Positions 36,459-46,406 of a stretch of 64,000 nucleotides of DNA are shown here, in pieces (position 1 is the first letter of the stretch; every line of letters starts with the position of its first letter). Under the pieces are notes generated by a model. That model was not told where the DNA came from and ran no database searches. It worked only from the letters and a program-made list of their open reading frames with translations. The DNA comes from Streptomyces sp. NBC_00162 (GTDB lineage Bacteria; Actinomycetota; Actinomycetes; Streptomycetales; Streptomycetaceae). Location: contig NZ_CP102509.1 in NCBI RefSeq assembly GCF_024611995.1, forward strand, positions 2,790,001 to 2,854,000, in the 5' to 3' direction. The position numbers were made by a program, and so were the translations under genes.

Positions 36459-37133
36459 GTGTTCGATTTTCTTGATTCCGGGCAGTACGACGTGCTCGGA
36501 GCCTTCTGGGTGACGGTTCAGCTCACCCTCTACTCGGCGGCCGGATCCTTGATCTGGGGCACCATCCTGGCCGGGATGCGGGTCAGCCCGGTCCCGCTGC
36601 TGCGGGGATTCGGCACCGCGTACGTCAACCTGGTGCGCAACACCCCGCTGACCTTGCTGATCATCGGCTGCTCACTGGGTCTCAGCCAGACCCTCGGCAT
36701 CGATCTGGCCGGCGACACGTTCAAGGAGACCGGCTTCCGGCTCGCGGTCCTCGGACTGATCGCATACACGGGAACCTTCGTCTGCGAGGCCCTGCGCTCC
36801 GGCATCAACACCGTGCCGGTGGGCCAGGCCGAAGCGGCCCGCGCACTGGGGCTGAGCTTCTTCCAGGTGCTCACCCTGATCGTGCTCCCCCAGGCCTTCC
36901 GGGCGGTCGTGGCGCCGCTCGCCAACGTACTGATCGCACTCACCAAGAACACCACGGTGGCGGCGACCATCGGCGTGGCCGAGGCGGCCCTGCTGATGAA
37001 GGAAATGATGGAGAACGAGGCGCAGGCCCTCTTCGCCGTCTTCGCGATCTTCGCCCTCGGCTTCGTCCTGCTGACCCTGCCCACCGGCCTGCTCCTGGGC
37101 TGGGTGGCCAAGCGAGTGGCGGTGAAGCGATGA
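36459..37133 (+). CDS. gluC: Glutamate ABC transporter permease, first subunit
   Basis: 224 residues, GTG start. HisM/GlnP family: VTVQLTLYSAAGSLIWGTIL, NLVRNTPLTLLIIGCSL, and the EAA loop EAARALGLSFFQVLTLIVLPQAF. Five or so membrane helices. Its stop overlaps the gluD start by four bases (ATGA), which implies translational coupling. Confidence 0.94.
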   Translation: MFDFLDSGQYDVLGAFWVTVQLTLYSAAGSLIWGTILAGMRVSPVPLLRGFGTAYVNLVRNTPLTLLIIGCSLGLSQTLGIDLAGDTFKETGFRLAVLGLIAYTGTFVCEALRSGINTVPVGQAEAARALGLSFFQVLTLIVLPQAFRAVVAPLANVLIALTKNTTVAATIGVAEAALLMKEMMENEAQALFAVFAIFALGFVLLTLPTGLLLGWVAKRVAVKR

Positions 37134-38020
37134 CCTCCGTGCTGTACGACGCCCCCGGCCCCAAGGCCAAGGCGCGCAACTGGATCTACAGCGGGATCTT
37201 CGTCGTCCTGTTCGGGCTCGTCATGTGGTGGGTTCTGTCCCTCATGGCGGAGAAGGGCCAGCTCGAGGCCGACAAGTGGACCCCGTTCGTCACCGACAGC
37301 CGGGTGTGGACCACGTACCTGATCCCCGGCCTCCTGGAGACCCTCAAGGCCGGGGCGCTCTCCATGCTGATCGCCCTCCCGCTGGGAGCGGTGCTGGGCA
37401 TCGGCCGGCTGTCCGACCACGCCTGGGTGCGGGGGCCGGTCGGTACGTGGGTGGAGTTCTTCCGTGCCATCCCGGTGCTGATGCTGATGCTGTTCAGCAG
37501 CGCGCTCTACTCACCGCAGTTTATGGACGTGCCGTCCGACACCCGGCCGTTCTGGGCCGTCGTCACGGGCCTGGTCCTCTACAACTCGGCCGTCATCGCC
37601 GAGATCGTCCGGGCCGGTGTGCTCTCCCTGCCCCACGGCCAGACCGACGCGGCCAAGGCGATCGGCATGCGCAAGGGTCAGACGATGTTCCACATCCTGA
37701 TCCCGCAGGCCGTCACGGCGATGCTGCCGGCCCTGGTCAGCCAGCTCGTGGTGATCCTCAAGGACACCGCGCTCGGCGGCGCCCTGCTCGGCTTCGCGGA
37801 ACTGCTCGCCGCGAACCGGCAGATCTCGGCGAACTACAGCAACACCATCGCCACCCTCGTCGTGATCGCGCTGATCTACATCGTGGTCAACTTCGGCCTC
37901 ACCACCTTCGCCTCCCAGCTGGAAAGCCGAGTGCGGAAGTCGAAGAAGACCACCGGTGCGGTGGTCGGCGTGGCCGATGTCGGCGACATGGCCACCGGCG
38001 CGAACAGCGCGGGCGGATAG
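37130..38020 (+). CDS. gluD: Glutamate ABC transporter permease, second subunit
   Basis: 296 residues. First helix IYSGIFVVLFGLVMWWVL; permease core YLIPGLLETLKAGALSMLIA, EFFRAIPVLMLMLFSSALY, EAA loop TDAAKAIGMRKGQTMFHILI, then further helices and a basic, Gly/Ala-rich cytoplasmic tail. It overlaps gluC by four bases. A strong terminator follows at 38085. Confidence 0.94.
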   Translation: MTSVLYDAPGPKAKARNWIYSGIFVVLFGLVMWWVLSLMAEKGQLEADKWTPFVTDSRVWTTYLIPGLLETLKAGALSMLIALPLGAVLGIGRLSDHAWVRGPVGTWVEFFRAIPVLMLMLFSSALYSPQFMDVPSDTRPFWAVVTGLVLYNSAVIAEIVRAGVLSLPHGQTDAAKAIGMRKGQTMFHILIPQAVTAMLPALVSQLVVILKDTALGGALLGFAELLAANRQISANYSNTIATLVVIALIYIVVNFGLTTFASQLESRVRKSKKTTGAVVGVADVGDMATGANSAGG

Positions 38021-38084
38021 AACCGTCGTCCTCCCGGTTTGAGACCCCCGTAGGTCTGACGTACGGTCAGTCATAGTGCGTATC

Positions 38085-38123
38085 CCGTGTGGTGCGGCGG
38101 AACTCTTCCGCCGCACCACACGG
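38085..38123. terminator. Terminator downstream of gluABCD
   Basis: CCGTGTGGTGCGGCGGAA (38085-38102) pairs at all 18 positions with TTCCGCCGCACCACACGG (38106-38123) around CTC. It ends the glutamate operon and insulates the monooxygenase gene downstream. Confidence 0.9.
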
Positions 38124-38212
38124 CGTTGTCCGGACGGGCGTCACTTGACGCGGGCACCTTCAGTCGGTTGCATACGTTCTGTGATCACATACCGGACACC
38201 GGGAGCCACATC

Positions 38213-39802
38213 ATGGACCCGGTGATCGTCGTCGGCGCGGGGCCCGTCGGGCTGTCCCTGTCCCTCGCCCTGGCCGGCCAGGGCGTGCCCTCCGTCGTGC
38301 TCGACGAAGGGCCCGGCAAGGAGGAACCCCGCCCGGCCCGTACGGTCGTCCTGCACGCCGACACGGCGGCCATGGCGCACCGGCTGGGCTGTAGGACGCT
38401 GCGCGACGAGGGGGCGTACTTCGCCGCCTGGCGCACCATGCGGCGCAGCCGCCCCGCCCAGCGGATCACCTTCGACGACGGCCCCGCTCCCCTGCACCTG
38501 CCGCAGCACGCCCTGACGCGCGGGCTGCGCGACGCCGCCGCCGCGCACCCGCTCGTCCAGCTGGTCACCGACAGCAGGCTGGACTCCGTGGAGCAGGACG
38601 ACCACGGGGTCACCGCGCACACCCGGGGCGCCGAGACCACGTGGTGGCGCGGTGGTTACCTGGTCGGCTGCGACGGCGCCCGGTCCACCGTGCGCAAACT
38701 GATCGGCATCCGCTTCCCCGGCCGCACCGCCGTGGAGCGCCACGCCGTGGCCGCCCTGCGCACCGAACTGCCTTGGCCAGGCGAGGCGTTGCTGCACCGC
38801 AGCCCGCCGTCCGGGCCCGAGGAGGTCACCTCGCGGCCGCTGCCCGACGGGGTGTGGCGGCTGGACTGGCTGCTCCCGGCCCGCGGGGAGCTGGTGACTC
38901 CCGACACGCTGGTGACCCTGATCCGGGACACCCTCGCGACGTGGTGCGGGGGCACGACGCCCCCGTACGACCTCCTCGACACCGGGGTCCACACGCTGCA
39001 CCACCGCCTCGCGCGGCGCTGGCGCGACGGGCGCGCCTTCCTCGCCGGGGACGCCGCCCACCTGCTGGGCGCCCTCGGCACCCAGGGCGTCGAGGAGGGG
39101 CTGCGGGACGCCGAGAACCTCGCGTGGAAGCTGTCCCTGGCCTGGCACCAGGGAGCCTCCGAGGCGCTGCTCGACAGCTACGAGGGCGAACGGCGCACGG
39201 CGGTCGCGGCACGGCTGCGCGCCGCCGACCAGGCGATGCCCGCGCTGCGGGCCACAGGCGGCCTGCGTACCTACCTCCCCGGATCCTCGCGGTCCGCCGA
39301 GTCCCTCCTGACCGACGGCCACCTGGGGCGGGGGCCGCTGGGCGCGGCGCCGGCGTACGCCCCGCCGGTGGCCGTACGGGAGGTCCCGACGGCCACGGAA
39401 CCGGGCGGTCCGGTGGCGAACGTACCGGTGACCGCGCCCGACGGGGCGACCGTGCCGTTGCGCGACCTGCTGGGGCAGGGCCGGCTGCTGGTGGTCCTGG
39501 TCGCGCCGGGCACCGGGGTCTGGGACCGGCGCCACTGGCTCGGCGCCGGGCTGATGCCCCGCCTCGCTGCCGCGGTGAGCGCGCTGCCCGTGCGTACCGA
39601 TCTGCTGGTCGCGGACGGCTATCCGGGCGCCCCGGCGCACACCGTGCTCCTGATCCGGCCGGACGGGCACCTGGCGGCGACCTTCGCGGGCGTGCGTCCG
39701 GCGGAGCTGTACGAGGCGGCGGACGCGGTCCGGGCGGGAGCGCCCGCGACCCGGGTGCCGGCGCCCTCGGCCGCCACGACACCGACGGTGGTGATCGATT
39801 GA
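38213..39802 (+). CDS. FAD-dependent aromatic monooxygenase (PHBH/RdmE-type)
   Basis: 529 residues from the ATG at 38213 (GGGAGCC upstream). FAD-binding dinucleotide fold VVGAGPVGLSLSLALAGQGV; second Rossmann site WRGGYLVGCDGARSTVRK (the DG motif); and the FAD ribityl motif AFLAGDAAHLLGALGTQGVE, followed by RDAENLAWKLSLA. The usual PPFGGQGMN is replaced by LGALGTQGVEE. The C-terminal 120 residues are a thioredoxin-like fold (LLVVLVAPGTGVWDRRHWLG), as in phenol hydroxylase relatives. The substrate is unknown. It is a single gene with a terminator upstream. Confidence 0.88.
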   Translation: MDPVIVVGAGPVGLSLSLALAGQGVPSVVLDEGPGKEEPRPARTVVLHADTAAMAHRLGCRTLRDEGAYFAAWRTMRRSRPAQRITFDDGPAPLHLPQHALTRGLRDAAAAHPLVQLVTDSRLDSVEQDDHGVTAHTRGAETTWWRGGYLVGCDGARSTVRKLIGIRFPGRTAVERHAVAALRTELPWPGEALLHRSPPSGPEEVTSRPLPDGVWRLDWLLPARGELVTPDTLVTLIRDTLATWCGGTTPPYDLLDTGVHTLHHRLARRWRDGRAFLAGDAAHLLGALGTQGVEEGLRDAENLAWKLSLAWHQGASEALLDSYEGERRTAVAARLRAADQAMPALRATGGLRTYLPGSSRSAESLLTDGHLGRGPLGAAPAYAPPVAVREVPTATEPGGPVANVPVTAPDGATVPLRDLLGQGRLLVVLVAPGTGVWDRRHWLGAGLMPRLAAAVSALPVRTDLLVADGYPGAPAHTVLLIRPDGHLAATFAGVRPAELYEAADAVRAGAPATRVPAPSAATTPTVVID

Positions 39803-39835
39803 CCGGCTCGCGGCGCTCGTGGTTCACTCGCGGAC

Positions 39836-39922
39836 ATGACCGGCAATGACGTACGCCTGTGGCGGAGGGTCCATATGGACCTGCTCCGCTACGCGGGCTG
39901 CGTATGTTGCCCTTCCTGCTGA
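39836..39922 (+). CDS. Cys-rich leader peptide upstream of cysteine dioxygenase
   Basis: 28 residues MTGNDVRLWRRVHMDLLRYA then GCVCCPSC and stop. It carries the RRxHxDLxR hallmark of actinobacterial leader peptides, and four of its last seven codons are Cys. A second ATG at 39875 has GGAGGG five bases upstream and would give a 15-residue peptide with the same Cys tail. A TTGACC at 39799 lies 35-40 bp before the first ATG, so a leaderless transcript starting at 39836 is possible. It ends 78 bp before the dioxygenase start. Attenuation by Cys-codon ribosome behaviour is the inference. Confidence 0.8.
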   Translation: MTGNDVRLWRRVHMDLLRYAGCVCCPSC

Positions 39923-40000
39923 TTCGCCCTTTCCTCCGCGCGCCCCGTGCCGTCACCGGCCTGCGCGCACTTCCGCGAACCCCAGGAACGGTCCCCTTCC

Positions 40001-40546
40001 ATGTCTCTGCGTTCTGCACCCGCCCGCACCCCTGAGCCCGTGTCGGCGGCCGGGGGCCCCACGGCCGCCGAACTCCTCCGATTCGCCCTGCGCACCGCCG
40101 CCGATCCCGAGACCGTTTCCTCGCTGCCGCTCGACCCGGAGGGCCGCACCTGGATCCGGCTGGACGGGCCGTCCGGCAGCGAGGCGTGGCTGATCGGCTG
40201 GCCGCCGGGGACGGGCACCGGCTGGCACGACCACGCCGAGTCGCGGGGCGCGTTCGCCGCCGCCCGCGGCCGGCTCACCGAGCACTCACTGGCCGTACGC
40301 CTGCCCTCGGAAGGCTGGCAGTCTCTGGAGCTCGCCCCCGGCCTGGACCGCAGCCGCAGCCTGGGCGCGGGCGACGGGCGGGCCTTCGGGGAGCACCACG
40401 TACACGAGGTCCTCAACGAATCCCCGGCCGAGCACGCGGTCTCGGTGCACGTGTACTACCCGCCGCTTCCCCTGATCCGGCGGTACAGCCGCAGCGGCCC
40501 CGTGCTCAACCTGGAGCACGTCGAGCGTCCGGCGGACTGGCAGTGA
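40001..40546 (+). CDS. Cysteine dioxygenase family protein (cupin)
   Basis: 181 residues from the ATG at 40001 (CAGGAACGG upstream). Iron-binding cupin motif 1: TGWHDHAESRGAFAAARG; second motif FGEHHVHEVLNES, with the third His in AVSVHVYYPPL. Cysteine dioxygenases oxidise L-cysteine to cysteine sulfinate. Translationally coupled to the rhodanese-like gene (GTGA overlap) and downstream of a Cys-rich leader, all consistent with cysteine/sulfur catabolism. Confidence 0.88.
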   Translation: MSLRSAPARTPEPVSAAGGPTAAELLRFALRTAADPETVSSLPLDPEGRTWIRLDGPSGSEAWLIGWPPGTGTGWHDHAESRGAFAAARGRLTEHSLAVRLPSEGWQSLELAPGLDRSRSLGAGDGRAFGEHHVHEVLNESPAEHAVSVHVYYPPLPLIRRYSRSGPVLNLEHVERPADWQ

Positions 40547-40935
40547 GCGCCCCGACGGGCATCGACGAGCTGCTGGAGCGGGTCCGCGCGGGCTACACCC
40601 GCGTCGGCCCGCAGGAGGCGTACGCCGCCTCGCGCACCGGAGCCCTCCTGGTGGACATCCGCTACCAGGCCCTGCGGGACCGCGACGGCCTGATCCCGGG
40701 CGCGCTGGTGGTCGAGCGCAACGAACTGGAGTGGCGCCTGGACCCCCAGGGCAGCCACCGGGCCCCCGAGGCCGAAAGCCACGACCTCCAGGTGGTGGTG
40801 ATCTGCAACGAGGGCTACGCCTCCAGCCTCGCCGCGGCCTCCCTCCACGCCCTGGGCCTCCACCGCGCGACGGACCTGACGGGCGGCTTCCAGGCCTGGA
40901 AGTCGGCGGGCCTCCCGGTGGCCACGCCTTCCTGA
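40543..40935 (+). CDS. Single-domain rhodanese-like protein
   Basis: 130 residues, GTG start overlapping the dioxygenase stop by four bases. Rhodanese fold: ALLVDIRYQALRDRDGLIPGAL, active loop VVVICNEGYASSLAAASLHA with the nucleophilic Cys, then TDLTGGFQAWKSAGLPV. Sulfur transferases handle persulfides or sulfite released from cysteine breakdown, so it probably works with the dioxygenase. Ends at a hairpin terminator. Confidence 0.92.
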   Translation: MSAPTGIDELLERVRAGYTRVGPQEAYAASRTGALLVDIRYQALRDRDGLIPGALVVERNELEWRLDPQGSHRAPEAESHDLQVVVICNEGYASSLAAASLHALGLHRATDLTGGFQAWKSAGLPVATPS

Positions 40936-40953
40936 CGCGCACTGCGTCCACCG

Positions 40954-40988
40954 AGGGCCGGGCGGCAGCCCTGCTGCCTCCCGGCCCT
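40954..40988. terminator. Terminator after the dioxygenase-rhodanese operon
   Basis: AGGGCCGGGCGGCAG (40954-40968) pairs with CTGCCTCCCGGCCCT (40974-40988), 15 bp with one G-T wobble, loop CCCTG. It lies between this operon and the convergent FtsX-type permease. Confidence 0.8.
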
Positions 40989-41013
40989 GTCCGGTCCGGA
41001 CACCCCGTCCGGC

Positions 41014-43572
41014 CTAGCCCTTGGCCGTGGCCACGTCCACCGGCGGGACCTGGAGCGCGACCCGGCCCGGGAGGGCGGTGGCCGCCAGGGCCAGCAGCCC
41101 GGCCACCCCCACCACCACCGCGTACGCGACCGGCAGCACGGCCGGCGCCGCCGCCCCCGTCATGCCCACGCTGAAGGCGGTCAGCACGGCCAGCGCGATC
41201 CCCGACCCCAGCACGGACCCGATCAGGACCACCGCCAGCGCCTCCGCCCGAAGCATCCGCAGGACCTGCCTGCGCTTCGCCCCGGCCAGCCGCAGCATCG
41301 CGAACTCCCGTACCCGCTCGGCGGTGGACATGGCCAGGGTGTTCATCACCGCGATCGCGGTGAAGGCCAGCACCAGCCCCATCGCCAGCAGGTTGATCTC
41401 CGCCCCGGCAGCCTGCCGCTCCGCCCGTGCCTCGTCGGCATCCCGTGCGGACAGCACCGCCACCCCCGGGTACGCCCGCACCGCCGCGGCCAACTGCTCC
41501 CGCCCGGTGCCCGGTTCCGCCGCCACCAGGACACCGGCGGCCAGCGGATTGTCCACGTGCGCGGCCACCAGGGCGTGCGGCAGCGTGATGTCCCCGAAGC
41601 CCAGCCCCCGCGCGTACACGGCCGACACCGTCAGGGTGACCGGCGTCCCGTCGCCCAGCGTCAGCCGCAGCGCGCTCCCCGGCTTCAACCCCAGCTGGTC
41701 GGCGGCGAGTTCACTGACCGCCGCGGTCCCGGTCCCCTCCCCGAATCCGTCCAGGCTCCCGGCGGTGACCGCGGGGTCCCAGGTCCGGGTCAGCCCCGTC
41801 GGGGTCACGCCCTGCGCTCCGTACTTCGCGAGCCCCACCCGTACCGTCGTGTGCACGATCTCGGTGGCCGCGGTGACCCCGGGGGTCCGGCGGATCCGCT
41901 CCGCCGCCTCCCCCGAGACGCCGGGACCCTGCGCGGCCAGCACCCATCCGGCCTTGACCCCGTCGCGGGCCTGCGCCCGGGCCGCGTCCCCGAGCGTCGG
42001 GGTGATGAAGAGCACCGTGGAGGTCATGCCGACGAGCAGGGCGAGCGGGGTGACGGCGGAGGCCATCCGGGTGGAGTTGCCGCGCAGGTTCGCGGTGGCG
42101 AGGTGGCCGCCCGCCCCGGCCAGCCGCAGCGGACCGGCGAGCAGCGCGGTGGCGCCGCGTACGAGCAGCGGGCCGAGCAGCGAGACCGCCCCGGCCAGGA
42201 CCACCACGGCGAGGAAGGTGACCGGGGTCGACGCCGGCTCGGTACGCAGCGAGGCGAGCACCACGACCAGCACCGCCCCGCCGGCCAGCAGCAGCATGCC
42301 GAGCACGGTCCGGATCCAGGCGGGCCGGCGCGGCTCGAGCGCGGCTTCGGCGAGGGCCGCTGCGGGGCGGATCCGGGCGATCCGCCGGCCGGTGATCCGC
42401 GCGGCGGCCCAGGCTCCGAGCAGGCTCGCGGCTACGGCGGCGAACATCGGGAAGATGCCGGCGGTGCGCTCCAGGACCGGGGGGACGACTCCGCTGTCGA
42501 TGAACCGGCCGTACAGCCAGGCGGCGAGCGGCAGCCCGGCGAAGGCCCCGGTGACTCCGGCGGCCAGGCCGACCAGCAGCGCCTCCCGGCTGATCATCCG
42601 CCGCAGCTGCCTGGGGGTGGCGGCGATGGCCCGCAGCAGGGCGAGTTCGCGGTGGCGCTGCTGGACGGAGAGGGCGAAGGTGCCGACGACCACGAGGATC
42701 GCGACGAGCAGCGAGGTGCCGCCCATCGCGCCGCCCATGGAGACCAGCTTGGTCCGGGCCCCGGCGGCGTCGAGGAACTCCACCGGCCCGCGCTCGTCCC
42801 CCGTGCCGACCTGCGCCGTAGCCGCCGTGGTGCCCTTCAGGGCCTGCTCGACCCGGCCGGCCAGTTCGCCGGGGTCGGTACCGGGCCGGGGCAGCACGCC
42901 GATGGCGCTGACCTGTCCGCCGCGTGCGGCGAGCCGCTGGGCCTCGGCGTCGCTGAAGAAGAGTGCGCTCTGGCGGACGAGGTCGCCGCGGGGGGTGGTC
43001 GCGATCCCGCTCACCCGGTACGTCTTCGGTTCGCCGGTGGACTGCACGGTGAGCTCGGAGCCGGGCGTCAGTGCGGCGCGGTCGGCCAGCGCGCGGTCGA
43101 TGACGACCTCGCCGGCGTCCCGGGGTGCGCGTCCCCCGGCGAGGGTGAAGGGGGTCAGCTCGGCGGAGGTCCAGGCGTGCCCGTACGAGGGCCTGGGCTC
43201 ACCGGGGGCCCTGACCAGCGGTACGGCCTGGAAGGTGAGCTCGGGCACGGCCCGCTCGACGCCGGGCACGGCACGGACCGCCTCCAGGGTGGCGGCGGGG
43301 AGCCAGGCCCGCTCGGCGACGGGCTTGGCCTTGTGCTTCGTCTTGGTCTTGCCCTTCTTCTCCTTGACCGTGGTCTCGTGGACGTTCTGGTCGGCGGAGA
43401 CGAGGACGGGCGTGGCCGCGTAGCGCTCGGTGCCGATCTTTCCGCGGAGTCCCGTTTCCAGGAGCGTCCCGCAGGCGGTGACGAGGGCGGCGGCGCACAG
43501 CAGCGCGACGAAGGCGCCGAGGAAACCCGCTTTGCGGTCTCTCAGGGTCTGAAGGGCGTAACGCAGCATCAT
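41014..43572 (-). CDS. FtsX-like ABC transporter permease (MacB/LolE type)
   Basis: 852 residues from the ATG at 43572 (a second ATG follows directly; an upstream in-frame start at 43608 is also open). Two tandem FtsX modules. N-terminal helix GFLGAFVALLCAAALVTACG, a large extracytoplasmic MacB-like domain with a Lys-rich stretch (VKEKKGKTKTKHKAK), helices near 285-430, a second extracytoplasmic part and the C-terminal FtsX signature AVMNTLAMSTAERVREFAML-RLAGAKRRQVLRML. No ATPase partner is adjacent, which is unusual since the pairs are normally neighbours. Confidence 0.9.
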   Translation of the reverse strand: MMLRYALQTLRDRKAGFLGAFVALLCAAALVTACGTLLETGLRGKIGTERYAATPVLVSADQNVHETTVKEKKGKTKTKHKAKPVAERAWLPAATLEAVRAVPGVERAVPELTFQAVPLVRAPGEPRPSYGHAWTSAELTPFTLAGGRAPRDAGEVVIDRALADRAALTPGSELTVQSTGEPKTYRVSGIATTPRGDLVRQSALFFSDAEAQRLAARGGQVSAIGVLPRPGTDPGELAGRVEQALKGTTAATAQVGTGDERGPVEFLDAAGARTKLVSMGGAMGGTSLLVAILVVVGTFALSVQQRHRELALLRAIAATPRQLRRMISREALLVGLAAGVTGAFAGLPLAAWLYGRFIDSGVVPPVLERTAGIFPMFAAVAASLLGAWAAARITGRRIARIRPAAALAEAALEPRRPAWIRTVLGMLLLAGGAVLVVVLASLRTEPASTPVTFLAVVVLAGAVSLLGPLLVRGATALLAGPLRLAGAGGHLATANLRGNSTRMASAVTPLALLVGMTSTVLFITPTLGDAARAQARDGVKAGWVLAAQGPGVSGEAAERIRRTPGVTAATEIVHTTVRVGLAKYGAQGVTPTGLTRTWDPAVTAGSLDGFGEGTGTAAVSELAADQLGLKPGSALRLTLGDGTPVTLTVSAVYARGLGFGDITLPHALVAAHVDNPLAAGVLVAAEPGTGREQLAAAVRAYPGVAVLSARDADEARAERQAAGAEINLLAMGLVLAFTAIAVMNTLAMSTAERVREFAMLRLAGAKRRQVLRMLRAEALAVVLIGSVLGSGIALAVLTAFSVGMTGAAAPAVLPVAYAVVVGVAGLLALAATALPGRVALQVPPVDVATAKG

Positions 43573-43643
43573 GCGGCCAACTCTGCCGCCGGGCACGCCT
43601 CCTGACATTGGCGTACCCCGGCGTCCGCGGCCGGGGGCTATCC

Positions 43644-44207
43644 CTACCCCGGATGCTCCAGATCGTCGGCGTCCTCGCCCTCCGCCTCCAGCGCGCGGCG
43701 GACCACGCGCAGGGCCATGCCCTCCGGGTACCCCTTGCGGGCGAGCATCCCGGCGAGGCGCCGGATCCGCTTGTCGCGCTCCAGGCCCTGGGTCGCGCGG
43801 AGCTTGCGCTCCACGAGCTCCCGGGCGGTCTGCTCCTCCTGGTCGGAGTCGAGCTGCTCCAGGGCCTCTTGCACCAGGGTGGCGTGTACCCCCTTGGTCC
43901 GGAGTTCCTGTGCGAGCGCCCGGCGGGCCAGGCCCCGGCCGCGGTGCCGGGACTCGACCCAGGCCCCGGCGAAGGCGGCGTCGTCGATCAGGCCCACCTC
44001 CTCGTACCGGGAGAGGACCTGCTGCGACACCTCCTCGGGGATGCCCCGCTTGTCCAGGGCGTCCGCGAGCTGGCGCCGGGTGCGCGGGCTCCCCGTGAGC
44101 AGGCGCAGACAGATCGCCCGCGCCTGCTCCTCGGGACTCTGGGGCGGCAGTTCCTGGCGGCCTTCACGGCCGCCGCGGTCCCTGCCGCCCCTTTCCTGCT
44201 CCCGCAC
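43644..44207 (-). CDS. recX: RecX regulatory protein
   Basis: 187 residues, three bp downstream of recA. All-helical triple-repeat protein: ARAICLRLLTGSPRTRRQLA, LIDDAAFAGAWVESRHRGRG, ALAQELRTKGVHATLV and the C-terminal RRLAGMLARKGYPEGMALRV. It binds inside RecA filaments and limits them. The N-terminal 25 residues are charged and probably disordered. recA-recX co-transcription is the usual state. Confidence 0.95.
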   Translation of the reverse strand: MREQERGGRDRGGREGRQELPPQSPEEQARAICLRLLTGSPRTRRQLADALDKRGIPEEVSQQVLSRYEEVGLIDDAAFAGAWVESRHRGRGLARRALAQELRTKGVHATLVQEALEQLDSDQEEQTARELVERKLRATQGLERDKRIRRLAGMLARKGYPEGMALRVVRRALEAEGEDADDLEHPG

Positions 44208-44210
44208 GGG

Positions 44211-45323
<1,113 letters not shown>

Positions 45324-45427
45324 GGGTTCCACCCGGTTTGCTTGAGTCGATCGCTTCACGCCATTGACGCTAATGCCTGCCACTGACAATGCGCCTCCAC
45401 GACCGGTTCGGCTGTGGATAACTCATC

Positions 45428-45441
45428 AGAATGGATGTTCG
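45428..45441 (-). promoter_or_regulatory. SOS-box-like site upstream of recA
   Basis: On the minus strand CGAACATCCATTCT: it keeps GAAC-N4 and ATTC but loses the G of GTTYG. It is 105 bp from the recA ATG and also 116 bp from the divergent lipoprotein start. The match is imperfect compared with lexA's box, so weaker LexA binding is expected. Confidence 0.65.
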
Positions 45442-45556
45442 ATTTCCCTGTCAAGCGCACCACGCCGCGCGCCGTCCTCCCGCCCTCACCGGCACCCCGC
45501 GGTCCGGCACCCCGCACAATCATGGCTCCGGCACGATCTCGAGGGGGATGCACGAA

Positions 45557-46345
45557 ATGCAGGGGATACAACGGACGCAGGGGATGCGGGACACGGCGGG
45601 GTACGCGAAGGTCCGGCGTACGGCGGCCGCCGCGCTGATCGGTGCGGCACTGACCGCCGGCACCGCCGGGTGCGGGGCGGGCACGCAGGACAAGGCCACT
45701 CCGTCCGCGAGCCAGAGCCACAGCCACGGCCAGACCCAGAGCCCGGGCGGCCCGCCCGGACCGCCCGTCGAGCAGCTCAAGGCCTTTGCCCTCGCGCCGG
45801 GCGACAAGGCCGGACCGTACGAGGCCACGGAACCGCTGCTGGACGAGCCGATGAGCGAGCTGTACGAGGCCAAGCCCGAGGCGTGCGGACCGCTCACGAG
45901 CCTCGGCAAGGCCGGCCACACCGCCCAGGCCTACGCCAAGACCGGGGTTCCCGGCGAGTGGCAGGCCGTCGGAACCGACATCCTGCTGCGCTCCTACAAG
46001 GACGGCGGTTCGGCCGCGGCGATGAAGGCCCTGGCCGAGGCGGGCCGGCAGTGCGCCGGCGGCTACACCGAGGACCGCGCGCTCGCCGAGGGGAAGGTCC
46101 TCAAGGTGGAGCCGGTCAAGGCGCCCGCGCTGGGCGACGAGGCGCTGGCCTACCGGATCGTGGTGCAGGACGTGAAGGACAAGGACATCTCGCTGTACAA
46201 GTACCTGACGGTGATCCGCTCCGGACCGGTGACGCTCTCCTTCCGGTCCGACGCCATCGACACGAAGGACTTCGGCGGAGTGCCGGCGGAGGTGGTCACG
46301 GCCCAGTGGGAGAAGTTCGCGAAGGCCTCCGGGGCGGCCTCGTAG
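45557..46345 (+). CDS. Secreted lipoprotein of unknown function
   Basis: 262 residues from the ATG at 45557 (GAGGGGG nine bases upstream; 45548 and 45584 are alternatives). Signal YAKVRRTAAAALIGAALTAG-TAGCG has a good lipobox (TAGC). A His/Ser/Gln/Gly/Pro linker follows, then one folded domain (FALAPGDKAGPYEATEP to QWEKFAKASG). It resembles mycobacterial small lipoproteins by pattern only. Divergent from recA. Confidence 0.75.
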   Translation: MQGIQRTQGMRDTAGYAKVRRTAAAALIGAALTAGTAGCGAGTQDKATPSASQSHSHGQTQSPGGPPGPPVEQLKAFALAPGDKAGPYEATEPLLDEPMSELYEAKPEACGPLTSLGKAGHTAQAYAKTGVPGEWQAVGTDILLRSYKDGGSAAAMKALAEAGRQCAGGYTEDRALAEGKVLKVEPVKAPALGDEALAYRIVVQDVKDKDISLYKYLTVIRSGPVTLSFRSDAIDTKDFGGVPAEVVTAQWEKFAKASGAAS

Positions 46346-46367
46346 CCACAACAGGGTGACAACCACG

Positions 46368-46399
46368 GGTTGACAGTCACAAGACTGTCAACCTAGGGT
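46368..46399 (+). promoter_or_regulatory. Promoter with internal palindromic operator of the Clp_N gene
   Basis: GGTTGACAGTC (46368-46378) and GACTGTCAACC (46383-46393) form a perfect 11-bp inverted repeat around ACAA. The left arm contains TTGACA (46370-46375) as -35 and TAGGGT (46394-46399) lies 18 bp later as -10. Transcription would start at about 46406, at the ATG (46407), giving a leaderless mRNA. A repressor on the palindrome would cover the -35 and spacer. Confidence 0.8.
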
Positions 46400-46406
46400 T
46401 GCACTC

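Noticed and set aside
38145..38173. Promoter TTGACG-N17-TTGCAT for the monooxygenase
   Set aside because: The -10 match is poor; not enough to call.
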